NCBI GenBank assembly: GCA_043228905.1
Contig: JBHGNT010000010.1
Location: 22,010,001-22,074,000, forward strand
Reading direction: 5' to 3'
Length of the DNA: 64,000 nt
Source: Azolla caroliniana
Taxonomy: Eukaryota; Polypodiophyta
Shown piece after piece: positions 22,311 through 32,452 of the stretch. Every line of letters begins with the position of its first letter. Within the stretch, counting starts at the first letter, position 1. The translations under genes were made by a program, and so were the position numbers. The notes beneath the pieces are model-generated. The model saw only the letters and a list, made by a program, of their open reading frames with translations, was not told the DNA's origin and did not search any database.

Positions 22311-22672
22311 ATAGTTGAGAAAAGTAGCTAATTAGCTATCCTAGCTACTACCATAGTTGAGTAAAGTAGCTAATTAGCTATCCTAGCTACTACCAACCAT
22401 AGTAGCTAATTAGCTATCCTAGCTACTACCATACTTAGTAAAGTAGCTAATTAGCTATCCTAGCTACTACCATAGTTGAGTAAAGTAGCTAATTAGCTAT
22501 CCTAGCTACTACCATAGTTTAGTAAAGTAGCTAATTAGCTATCCTAGCTACTACCATACTTAGTAAAGTAGCTAATTAGCTATCCTAGCTACTACCATAG
22601 TTGAGTAAAGTAGCTAATTAGCTATCCTAGCTACTACCATAGTTTAGTAAAGTAGCTAATTAGCTATCCTAA
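22311..22672. repeat. TAGCTAATTAGCTA array, right part, 42-bp higher-order units
   Basis: About eight copies of a 42-bp unit made of the palindrome core plus ctactaccatagttgagtaaa. This is the continuation of the array at 13941-14607 within intron 5 of E gene 1. Confidence 0.93.
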
Positions 22673-22693
22673 ATAGCTGCCATGTTATTGTAG

Positions 22694-23229
22694 AATCTTG
22701 TGGATTAAGGACGGCACATGATGTGTCTGGTGTTGATGACGCTGCAACAGATGAGGATACTGCTGCCAACGTGGCTGAAAGTAAGAGTCCTGCTATCACA
22801 TCTCCTTCAGATAAACTCCACCCTATTCTTTTGGAACAATGTACTGAATTAGGCAACGATGTGAAATGCCATGAAATAGTGGAAACAACATGTAAAACTG
22901 AGGTTCACAACAACAGTGTTTATGAACACTTGATGCAACATTTCTTCGAATCTCAAGACCTTGATTCCACTAAATCGAGCCCAACTACTGAAAATGTCCA
23001 AACAGATCCCTCTGTACTTGAAAAGCTAGCGCAAGAAACGGTTGATGTGCAATTAGCTGCTGAGGCGATGGGAAGGTTGTCGGAGGAGGACACACTTGCG
23101 CATTGGGTGAAAGAAGCAAGGCTAAATGGGCAACCGACCAGAAAAAGGCTGAAGAAGGGGCCACGATCGGGAACAAGACCAATTACTCGGTCAAGGGGCC
23201 CAGACGTAGTGGAGCAAAATACTGTTTAG
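22694..23229 (+). pseudogene. E gene 1, exon 6
   Basis: The acceptor ttattgtag (ends 22693) joins the donor at 13920/13921 in frame: ATAG plus AA gives an uninterrupted reading into DVSGVDDAATDED. The exon encodes an acidic, low-complexity tail, then a basic end (RKRLKKGPRSGTRPITRSR) that could be a nuclear localisation signal, and a TAG stop. Whether transcription still crosses the 8.8-kb intron is unknown. Confidence 0.6.
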
Positions 23230-23399
23230 TTGGATATGATTGTTAGCTTAGGGATTTTGCTAGGGTTTTAGGAAGTTTTACTATCCTGTTGGACAAGTAA
23301 AACCTCAGATTGGTTGTTGCTTGATCCACATTATGTAATGGAACTCTATGATGTTTTTCCAAGATAATTTGAAGAGTGTTGTTCTATGACTGAAACTCT

Positions 23400-24461
23400 T
23401 TGATGTTTAGGAATCCGATGTTGTTTTGTGAGACTGTTAGTTACTTTGTGAGTGTGAATATGTTGGTGTTTTCTGATGTTGTAGAGTCTAAAGGGTTTGA
23501 TTCTATTGCTCGTAAGGCCAATGGCAGTGTGGATACTATTGATGTTGCGGCGTGTTTAAAGGGCCCCATCTTGAAAGTAGATGTAGCAACTGACACAAGT
23601 GATCTGGTCACACAAGTTGATCAAGCATGTTGCACGGATGAATTGATGTTGCAGGTAGATGCAACATGTGATACCAGTGGACCGATATCGAGGAGATCAG
23701 TAGCTACATGCATCGAGGTAATCCAAGGATTGATAACTAAGTCGACAACACAAGAGCACTAGAATGTGAAGCCAGGCCCAACACAGTCAACTAGGGGTTT
23801 GAAGAGGAAAAGGACGCCAATTGTGTCGGCCGAGCCTGAGCTAATTGAGATTGATCGTGTCCTACCAGAAAATGGTGTAACAACGGCTCAGTTTCAGGAA
23901 TGGAAACCTAAACCACTAGAAGTCAAAAGAAGAGCCTTGATCTTGGAGCTTGATAAAGTCTTGATGAGTGTGAGATATATGCAGCCAAGGAGGGACGCGA
24001 ATAAGTTTCTAGAGTGGGCTGTACAATACTTTGATTTGTTTATTTGGAGTGAAAAACCAAAATCAGATTTGTGGAAGTGTTTAACAAGATTCTTCCCAAA
24101 ATGGCGAAGTCATTTTAAAGGTCAATGGGCACGAGAAAATTGTGAGCAAATGGAAGCTGCAAGATTCAAGAGACTTTATGTTTTTTGGGCTACTTGGCCT
24201 GAATATAATGCCGACAACACATTGATTTTGGATACAAAACATTTTCGACACTACTTCAATATTCGGAGATGCTGTCTCATTCTACTCGAGGAAATGCCTA
24301 AACAGTACCTGGTGCAAACAGTGAGCTGCCAACTAGGTGCATGGTTGTGGACTCCATACCGAGCTCGATATGCGGATAATATATGTAGACTCGTTCCACT
24401 GACTAGCAAGAGCTTAGCTGTTTATAGGAGATTTGTAGACATTTCCAATGGTAATTTATAA
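23400..24461 (+). pseudogene. E gene 2: FCP1/NIF-like HAD phosphatase fold, catalytic residues changed
   Basis: One reading frame with a single TAG at 23760-23762. The C-terminal part (about 23910-24461) fits FCP1-like HAD domains: RRALILELDKVLM in place of the DLDGTL strand, FLEWAVQYFDLFIWSEK, then NTLILDTKHFRHYF in place of the NTLLIDDS loop. The first catalytic aspartate is glutamate and the second DD is DT, so phosphatase activity is unlikely. An acceptor-like gttgtag precedes 23485, so these may be terminal exons of gene 1 instead of a separate gene. Identification is by motif only. Confidence 0.6.
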
Positions 24462-24809
24462 ATATGTAAAGAGATGACATTATTCAATGAAGAATTTAAT
24501 TACTTGTTCCCACTGTACTTATCTACTGTGTAATTTGAGGAATATGTTGCAGATTGTTGATTTCATGCTATTGATGACTATTTAGCTATTGACAGCTAAT
24601 TAGCTGCATTTGTATAGCTAATTAGCTACTGATGACTATTTCGCTATAACTTATAACTTAAAACTTAACAAAAAAGACATGATTTTATTGAGAAAGAAGC
24701 ACAGAAAGCAGATTGTATACAAGAAATTGATTCTCAAACGAATTTATTTAACTGTTTTCGCGAAATACATGTTTGTTTTACAAGAGAACATGGTAATTGC
24801 TACTTGTAG
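24462..24809. other. Region between convergent E genes
   Basis: No coding sequence. It contains two AGCTAATTAGCT cores (about 24590-24630) plus related tatttagctatt and gactatttcgctat motifs, so the palindrome is present here too. Confidence 0.7.
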
Positions 24810-26651
24810 CTACAAATTCCATGGCATGCTATTGTAAATACATTCATACACATTAGCACCAACAGTGTATAAACCTGAGCAGCTATTGTATTCTGACATT
24901 GGGACGTTGATGCACCTGACCAAATGAGAGTACATGTACGCCGCTAGTTTGTCTTCTAACAGCCTGTACACATATTCGTAGTCATCTAGTTTTGCATAAA
25001 AAGTGCCTTCGATGTAGAATGTCCCGGTAGATACAAAATTTCCCCATGCATCTACAATATTCTGCCTTGCACACTGTTTACTACCCGTGCACTTCAATAT
25101 ATAGAAATCAACACCCTCTGAATTGCCTTCTTCAGCATTTACAGCGAAGTTATCCCCAACGTTCAGGACATCACTCAAACTATCTCCAAGTCCCTCATAT
25201 GTGAAGTCAACATTCTGCCCTGTTTCTCTATCAACAGCTTCCTTATCATTCAGAGTGTGATACTCCCAATTCTGAATGTATGCTTTGTTTAGACAATATC
25301 TCCAATTTCCCTGCACACAATGGAAGCAAAAACAAGTCAATTCTCTAACCGCAATACAATGACCATCCAACCTGGAATAACCGCGAACAACATGCAGAGA
25401 TCGCAATTCGGGAATTCCTTGGCACTCCCAGGTCTTCTCCCTATTTACTTCATCTATCTTCACTTCCCAAAATTCACGTTTGATATCTCGAACTTGTGAG
25501 GGATAAACACATGTTGCACTCGTTGACATATTTGTTCTTAAAAATTCAACTACATGTGATGCACAATTCATGTGCACACCATCTGTCTTTAGTTGTTCAT
25601 GGGTAAGTACCCGCTTTATAATAGCCCCTGCACCATCATGTTCACCTTTACCATGGCTAGACCCAAAAAAATTCCATCTCATCTCCAAACCTGTTATAGC
25701 AGGATACCTCCCCACAAAATAAAATGGACGTCGAGCCTTGAATTGTGACGCAGCTCCGTCAGACCAGACCCAATGTTGAGTAAGCTCCAAACGTTGAGCT
25801 AATAACCACTGCCAATGTAACTTAAAATAGTGTTGGACGAACAAGGTATCATGCTTCTTATCATTAGAAATAAAGAAATGAATTACTTTTTTAACATCAC
25901 CTGAAACTCGAAAATATGTTATGTGCACAAAAACGGTTACCTGAACTGAACACCAATGCATAGATTGAAATTCATTCTGTTGCTTGAAAGTATAATTCTC
26001 TGCGAAATCTACTACTGAGACTACTACATCATTTGGGAAATCAGATATGAAAGTCTTAAACTGATGGGCCTGCCATGAATAAATGAAGTTGTGTTTAATG
26101 AACTTTCCTAGAGATACTACAAACAGAGACACCAAATCCCTTGGTTTAAGCATCTTCTGAACCAGATCCTTTCTTTTACACACCTTTCCTTCGAAATTGG
26201 TGTTCACTGACTCAAATAACTTCACAGAGATCAATATTTCACTACTCAATTCATTTGGACACCACTTAAATCTAGTAGGGCCACAATCTTGACATAAACC
26301 CATGACACATTTATGACTATGGAAGACAACGTCAGTTTCTCTCGGACACAATATTGAATCTAATAAATAACTCATGGAAGAGATAACGTGCTCAAATGAT
26401 TTACAGTCCTCTTGCGGGCATGATCGATAGATTGGGCACCCACATGTGCAAACTGTATTAGTTAGGGATGCGCTATGGTAACGTAGTAGATTAACAGAGT
26501 CCTTCAGAAAACCCATCTGTACATGGTAAATGCAACAACATGTGTATCGATCCTTTAAGCATCTCACAAAGTGTGGCTTAAGAGACTCGAATGTTCGGAG
26601 TTGAACTTTGATATTTGGATGCATTCGTTTGAACCTAATAAATAAATCGAC
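24810..26651 (-). CDS. E gene 3: DDE-like transposase candidate, main exon
   Basis: A 604-codon open frame read from 26624 down to 24810, extending in frame upstream to the acceptor attacacag at 26652. From residue 1 at the internal ATG: a cysteine-rich part (about 59-122: CTCGCP, CPQEDC, CVMGLCQDC, C122), then VVDFAENY (D206), WVWSDGAASQFK (D289) and FFGSSHGKGEHDG (E328/D330). This acidic series with RNase H-like spacing suggests a DDE nuclease. I recall similar proteins of unknown name from invertebrates, but cannot check. Intact apart from the missing 5' exon start. It is the best candidate for the enzyme mobilising E. Confidence 0.7.
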   Translation of the reverse strand, partial: VDLFIRFKRMHPNIKVQLRTFESLKPHFVRCLKDRYTCCCIYHVQMGFLKDSVNLLRYHSASLTNTVCTCGCPIYRSCPQEDCKSFEHVISSMSYLLDSILCPRETDVVFHSHKCVMGLCQDCGPTRFKWCPNELSSEILISVKLFESVNTNFEGKVCKRKDLVQKMLKPRDLVSLFVVSLGKFIKHNFIYSWQAHQFKTFISDFPNDVVVSVVDFAENYTFKQQNEFQSMHWCSVQVTVFVHITYFRVSGDVKKVIHFFISNDKKHDTLFVQHYFKLHWQWLLAQRLELTQHWVWSDGAASQFKARRPFYFVGRYPAITGLEMRWNFFGSSHGKGEHDGAGAIIKRVLTHEQLKTDGVHMNCASHVVEFLRTNMSTSATCVYPSQVRDIKREFWEVKIDEVNREKTWECQGIPELRSLHVVRGYSRLDGHCIAVRELTCFCFHCVQGNWRYCLNKAYIQNWEYHTLNDKEAVDRETGQNVDFTYEGLGDSLSDVLNVGDNFAVNAEEGNSEGVDFYILKCTGSKQCARQNIVDAWGNFVSTGTFYIEGTFYAKLDDYEYVYRLLEDKLAAYMYSHLVRCINVPMSEYNSCSGLYTVGANVYECIYNSMPWNL

Positions 26652-27673
26652 CTGTGTAATAAAGGGGAATTAGTTATTCTCATAACTAGCTAACTATCCT
26701 AGTAGCTAATTAGCTATTCTAGTAGCTAATTAGTTATTCTAGTAGCTTATAAACTATTCTAGTAGCTTATTAGCTGGTCTAGTAGCTAATTAGCTAACAT
26801 GGTAGCTAATTAGCTGTCCTAGTAGCTAATTAGCTGGTCTAGTAGCTAATTAGCTGTCCTTGTAGCTAATTAGCTATCATGGTAACTAATTAGCTTTCCT
26901 AGTAGCTAATTAGCTATCATGGTAGCTAATTAGCTTTCCTAGTAGCTAATTAGCTATCATGGTAGCTAATTAGCTGGTCTTGTAGCTAATTAGCTATCAT
27001 GGTGGCTAATTAGCTGTCCTAGTAGCTAATTAGCTTTCCTAGTAGCTAATTAGCTGGTAATAACGAAATTAGCTATCCTAGTAGCTAATTAGCTGTTCTA
27101 GTAGCTAATTACCTATCATGGTATCATAGTAGCTGTCCTAATACCTAATTAACTATCATGGTAGCTAATTAGCTTTCTTAGTAGCTAATTAGCTGGTAAT
27201 AACTAGAGTAGCTAACTATCATAGTAGCTAATTACTTATTCTAATAGCTAATTAGCTAATTACCTACTCTAATTACCTATTCTAATTACCTATTCTAGTA
27301 GATATTTAGCTATCATGGTAGCTAAAACCCTATTCTAATAGCTAATTAGTTATCCTAAAAGCTAATTAGCTATTCTGGTAGCTAATTATCTGGTAATAAC
27401 TAAATTAGCTATTGAGAATAGCTAATTAGCTATCATGGTAGCTAGTTAGCTATTTTGGTAGCTAATTATCTGGTAGTAACTAAATTAGCTATTGAGAATA
27501 GCTAATTAGCTATCATGGTAGTAGCTATTGAGAGTAGCCAGTTACCTATGTAGTAGCTATCCTAGTAGCTAACTGAGGTAAATGTAACTGATAAGCTAAT
27601 TAGCTTTTCTGCTAACTGAGCTAATTAACTTTCCGTGTAGAGTCAAAAGAAATGTTGAGATAAATGTAAATAC
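26652..27673 (-). repeat. Intron of E gene 3, filled with TAGCTAATTAGCTA units
   Basis: The donor (minus strand CTCAG-GTATTT at 27674/27673) and acceptor (ttacacag at 26652) enclose 1022 bp. About 980 bp (26660-27640) are 20-bp units of the palindrome with variable linkers (ggtctag, tcatggtag, tttcctag). Confidence 0.88.
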
Positions 27674-27762
27674 CTGAGGTACATCAAGAAGATGAATGGT
27701 ATGCTCCTCGAATTGATTTCTTCCACAATACACAAGATTAGACACAACAATACACAAGATAA
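27674..27762 (-). CDS. E gene 3, upstream exon
   Basis: On the minus strand the frame reads VSNLVYCGRNQFEEHTIH then LLDVPQ and joins VDLFIRFKR of the main exon in phase 0 across the array intron. The upstream limit and the true start codon are not determined; 27762 is an estimate. Confidence 0.55.
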
Positions 27763-28500
27763 TCAATAGACAGAAAAGTTATTGCAATCCAAGACCAAAC
27801 AGTAGAGGAGTTCACTTCGTTGGATCAAACAGTTGAGGAGGCGATCCAGGACCGACCAATGGCGACAACTGAGTGTAGAATGTTGTCGTTGGATGAGTGA
27901 ACTCCGTCAAATCGAAATGTGGAAGCAATCTAGGACTGGATAGTAGCGGCAACTGAGTGTAGAATGATGGCAATGGAGGAGAGAACCCCGTCAGATTGAA
28001 CAGTTACTGATGATGCTTGGAACACACAAAGAAGGCACCTGAGAGTAGAATGGCGGTAGTGGAGTTGTTAACGCCGTCGGGTTGAAAAGTGGTAGCAATA
28101 CACGACCTTCACAGTAGTGGTCCCTGAGTGTAGAGTGGCATAGAGAAGAGAACCCCGTCAGATTGAACAATTACCGATGATGCTTGGAACGCATAGTAGC
28201 GGCTCCTGAGTGTAGAGTAGCACAGAGAAGAGAAACCCGTCAGATTGAACAATTACCGATGATGCTTGGAACGCACAGTAGCAGCCCCTGAGTGTAGAGT
28301 GGCATAGAGAAGAGATCCCCGTCAGATTAAACAGTTACCAATGATGCTTGGAACACATAGTAGTGGCCCCTGAGTGTAGAGTGGCATAGAGAAGAGAACC
28401 CCGTCAGATTGAACAACTCTTTGATGATGCTTGGAACGCACAGTAGCGGCCCTTGAGTGTAGAGTGGCGGCAGGTGGACTCGATAGGGTTTAGCAACAGT
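27763..28500 (-). repeat. Upstream region of E gene 3 with 82-bp tandem repeats
   Basis: From about 28120 to 28470, four to five units of 82 bp (cagattgaacaattaccgatg repeats at 28159, 28241, 28323 and 28405). Diverged versions extend left to about 27780. No long frame exists here. The place, 5' of the transposase candidate and near the right end, suits a promoter or binding-site cluster. Confidence 0.8.
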
Positions 28501-28822
28501 GGTAGCAACTAACCCACAATACTCAACTAGAGATGGCCTACGTGATGTGGCAAAGGATCATGCATAATGGACCTAGGAATTTGATATATAATTTATGGTA
28601 CACATTTATGGTACACATTTATGGTGCACATATCAATTTATGTTGCACGTTTATGTTGCACATTTATGGCACTCATTTACATATGTAATTAAAACACTCT
28701 AGTATTTTCAATGGTAGTTTTTTGCATAGTTAATTTATTAATGATGGCTTTTTACTAAAATGACTATTTATCAATGGTAGCTTTTTGCATAGCTAATTAG
28801 CTATGTCAAGGACATAGCTAAT
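28501..28822. other. Right subterminal region of E
   Basis: AT-rich noncoding DNA with several tttatggtrcacattt-type units (28590-28680) and AGCTAATTAGCTA-type palindromes just inside the TIR (28788-28825). Confidence 0.75.
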
Positions 28823-28847
28823 TGTTTCCACTCTCATGCTTTCACCC
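28823..28847 (-). repeat. Right terminal inverted repeat of E
   Basis: On the minus strand it begins GGGTGAAAGCATG and ends GTGGAAACA. The TTCA target duplication follows at 28848-28851. Confidence 0.88.
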
Positions 28848-28851
28848 TTCA

Positions 28852-30703
28852 CTCTTTTGCTGCATCGGGTAGATCCAAGTGTGCCAAGAGACGTCGTCGA
28901 TAAAGGTCATGTAGTATCGGCATCCGCCAAATGTCGTCGTTTGAGCCAGTCCCCATACATCGGAATGAATTACGTCGAGTACACCTTTGCTTACATTCTT
29001 CTCATTCGGAAATGGATGCCGATGTTGCTTGCTGAATTGGCAAGCCGCACATACGCCTTCAATCTCTCTTTCTTTGAAGGTCGGGATTCCGATGAGGACT
29101 CCTTTCGATTGCATCGCCTTGAGCTTTTGAAGGTTGATATGGCCAATACGCTTGTGCCATAACTCTATGTCGGACTCAACTTTCGTGCCTTTTGCGAACA
29201 TGGCCGATTTCATCTCATGCGAGTCGAGAATGAATTTGGTCGACGGAGACCAAATTCTTCGTAATGGTTGGTACATGCAAGACATTTTTAATGTAATTTT
29301 GCTTACCTTCTTTTTCGAACGGAACATTGCTGATGTGCCGAATCGGGTGCGTAGTGTCATCACATGTGAGTCAAGAATGAACATTTGGCCCTCTCTCCAT
29401 CCGCGCGCGATGAGTTGGCCCCCTCTTTTTCGATGAAGCAACCGCCTTGATTAAATTGAACTTGCATTCCTTGCTCTACAATTTGGCCGACGGAGACCAA
29501 ATTCTTCGTAATGGTTGGTACATGCAAGATATTTTTAATGTAATTTTGCTTACCTTCTTTTCCGAACGGAACATTGCCGATGTGCCGAATCGGGTGCATA
29601 GTTTTGTCTCTGGTTTTGACATAGCCAGGTCGACCCGGCTCTCGAAGTTCTCGGAACCATTCTTGATGCGACGTCATATGGTTCGAGGCACAGGAATCGA
29701 CGAACCATACGTCTTCCAGACTGGAGGCATTAGTAGAAGTAGAGACCAACATAGAATTCACTCTATGTCTCATTACGAATAATCCACCGTAGTCATCGTA
29801 CTCGGAGTCGGCGACGTAATTGGTGAGTTGTCGACTAGTGGAAGCCGACTCACGCATCTTCTTTCGACACTCTTCTTCGCGGTAACTGATTTTGCTGCAA
29901 TATCCGCATTCGATTGAGGTTTGTCGGCTCAAACTGGAATGGTGGCTCCCCCTTCTTCCGAAGGTTCCTCAATGACCTCCATCTTGTTGCTGTAATTGAG
30001 AGTTGTTTTCGTAAATTGGGCCTCGTTCGCCTCGTCCTTGGCCGAATTGGCCTCTTCTTACACAACCGCATCTTCTTCCTCTGTCCGAATGCGTGTAGAG
30101 CATGTGGCCTTCTGAGGCATTGCTCCTTGTTCGAACATGATTCTCTTCGACCAACAACATGGATTGAAGATCAAAGAAGGAAGGCAGATTCTCTCGTGCT
30201 AGTACAACGGTCCGCATCACGCTGAACCGTGGTGCAAGGCCGCCAAGGCATATTTGCACCATTTTGTTATTCTCCACATTGATGCTTATCGAGCTGAGTG
30301 CATCACAAAGCTCCTTGATCTTTAAGGTGCAGCTTGTAATGGACATATCCCGTTGTTGGATGTTGATCAACTCTTGGCGGAGTTGAAGCTTTCTCGCGGT
30401 TGTGTTGGCGGCGAAAATCTTTCATAGATTCTCCCACGCTTCTTTCGGCGTCTCGGCTTCTCGAATGTAGCTGAGCATGTGGTCGTGAACACATGTCGCC
30501 AAGCAATACATCACTCGGCTTGCCGCTTGCTCCCAAATTGCATAGTCGCCGTCTTTCAGGTCGAGTTGGTTTTCTTGTGCTCCCTTGATGTAACTCCAAT
30601 AGCCTTGGCTGACAAGGTATTGATGCATCTTGTACTCCCAAGATGCAAAGTTGTTGCGATCCAACTTCTTGCTATGGAGAGTGCTCCCCATTTGAGTATT
30701 CAT
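28852..30703 (-). pseudogene. Copia element D, gag to integrase N-terminus (broken)
   Basis: Minus strand: gag starts at the ATG ending 30703 (MNTQMGSTLHSKKLDRNN), followed in shifted frames by KELCDALSSI, LARENLPSFFDLQSML, a zinc-knuckle relic with its first positions altered (CGYCSKISYREEEC), protease-like FVDSCASNHMTS (G to C), ITKNLVSVGQIV, the pre-integrase LWHKRIGHINLQ and HSDVWG of the integrase. Several frameshifts are present. A 241-bp internal duplication lies at 29249-29606. The reading is cut by E at 28852. Confidence 0.88.
29249..29606 (-). repeat. Internal duplication in element D (241-bp offset)
   Basis: The block gagaccaaattcttcgtaatg through gtgccgaatcggg occurs at about 29249-29352 and again at 29490-29593. 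It duplicates the NVPF/LHVPTITKNLVSV part of the polyprotein and shifts the frame. Confidence 0.85.
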
Positions 30704-30858
30704 TGTCGATTAAGCTTCCTTTCTTCTTTTCCTTCTCTCTCGAACACGAACTATGTAGTAGTACTACGATAGCGATGAGTTGGTTCTTCTTGAACGTCGG
30801 CGTAGAGCACAACACACGATCACAATAAGGCGAGTGGGCTAGATCGAGCTAGCAAATC

Positions 30859-30870
30859 ACTCTGATACCA
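30859..30870 (-). other. Primer-binding site of element D
   Basis: On the minus strand TGGTATCAGAGT directly follows the LTR end tcataca. Confidence 0.85.
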
Positions 30871-31306
30871 TGTATGATTCTTGTGTAGCGGAAGAGATGT
30901 GTGTTATGTGTATGTGTGAGAGGAATTAGAGGAGAGATGAGAGAATATAATATAGGTAGAAAAAGGAATACTCAAGAAGGTGTATATTTCAGAAGTAAAA
31001 TAAGAATTAGAAAATGTAGCATAATAAGGAGTCACAACCGACTTAGTATAAAGTATGAGGAGGGTACTTTAGATAGAGTCACCCTCTCTCTTCATTAACT
31101 TACAACAACCACTCTCTCTCTTGGGGAATGTGAAGACTCATAGTCATGGGGAATATATAACTCATTAGTTATGTGTCATAAAATATGATTCAATGACACA
31201 TAGTTAATGTGTAGAGAGTAGTGCTGTGACTCTTGACCTTTGAGTAATCATTGATTCTCAAAAGGTGTGTTCACATGTTATGCTATGTTGAGCTTGATTC
31301 TCAACA
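30871..31306 (-). repeat. 5' LTR of element D
   Basis: 436 bp, on the minus strand from tgttgagaatcaagctcaac to gaatcataca. It is followed by the primer site, so D is transcribed leftwards. A fragment of the same LTR family lies at 47234-47521 (+), and the ends resemble the LTRs of F. Confidence 0.88.
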
Positions 31307-32339
31307 AGGTTTAAATTTTTTATTAAATGGTTCGGTTTGGTTTCAACTTTTTCCTAAACAGTTTGGGTTTAAATGGTTTGGTTTAAATAGTTGAGAGTTC
31401 ATAAACGGTTTGGTTTGGTTTTTGTTTTATATAAATGGTTCAGTTAGGTTTCTTTGCCTTGAAACCAAACCAAATTGTGCCCATTGCTAAGTACAACTAC
31501 AAGGATTACCTTGGTGAGAGGCAATGAGTTGTAGAAATCAATTGGAGTTGTGAAAGAGGTAAATGTGCATAACAATGGTTGAATAGCTAGCAGATGCCCT
31601 AGACAATTTAGGAGAAAAGTGAGACACCCTTTCCATCGATAGTTGACAACCATCCTCAAATGAGTCTCTCAAGCATAATAACACAATTGAGATGAGGTGT
31701 CTCATGGGGTGTACTCTTTCTATCTAGCATTTTATCATTTTTATTTCTAAACCAATACTAGATATTGCTTTGGTGTTGTCACGACGACATTTTACAATGC
31801 ATTCATATGCTATGTACAGGCTGGTTCTCCTCTCTTGACCTAAAGTGGGTCCAAACCATGGACAATAATTGTTTTTAGAAATTTCCTATGTGTCTAGGTT
31901 GAGAAAATATTATATTTTAAGACTTCATGACTTTAATGTTCACATGGAAAAATGGAAATGGGAATACTAAATTCGTCACATATACATATACATTTCTCAT
32001 TTCCCCATGTGAAAATTTGAGGTATACATGCACATGTATATACACACATGTATGTACATAAATTTGAGGTATATATAAAAGTTTAGTAGTGTCAAGTCCC
32101 CAAGTCCCTCTTTTATTATCCCTATTTATTGTCAAGTTCCTTTTCTTTATCCTAGGAAATTAAAAAGGAAAGAGTTCTATTTTTTTTTTGGGTTAAACGA
32201 ATACTTGACCACCCATTCATATTCGTATTCATTTGCATTCGAATGGGAAACCCGATGAATGCGAATATGTCAATCTATGCATATATACATATATTATTAT
32301 ATGTATGTATATATGTGCATGTTGTGTAAAAGAAAGGAG
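31307..32339. other. Intergenic DNA, no gene seen
   Basis: AT-rich. It holds aaatggtttggtttggttt-type runs (31315-31445) and TA/CA-rich microsatellite-like stretches (31975-32070 and 32280-32320). I see no supportable gene. Confidence 0.6.
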
Positions 32340-32452
32340 TCAATAAATTTGTTGAGAGAGCGGAGAGGAGCAACGGAGCGGGGGAGCAGCTTAGAGCTCT
32401 GTCATCGCCATCGCCATCGCCATAGCCCGTCTTGATTGTTGATTGTTGACTG

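Larger units (their letters stand above)
11448..28847. mobile_element. DNA transposon E (TIR, 4-bp TTCA target duplication)
   Basis: Both ends are defined by sequence. TIRs are 11448-11472 and 28823-28847, 22 of 25 matching. TTCA duplications flank it (11444-11447 and 28848-28851). Element D reads in frame across the site if one TTCA and the insert are removed. Total length is 17.4 kb, about 9.7 kb without the nested LINE and copia. It holds two convergent gene sets: a RING-like gene and an FCP1-like ORF on plus, a DDE-like transposase candidate on minus. Many TAGCTAATTAGCTA palindromes lie near both ends, in introns and between the genes. A 4-bp duplication is compatible with Sola1/Sola2-like elements, but I cannot assign a superfamily. 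Confidence 0.88.

Noticed and set aside
31444-31659. Short minus-strand frame as a gene
   Set aside because: 71 codons, no recognisable motif, in AT-rich intergenic DNA.
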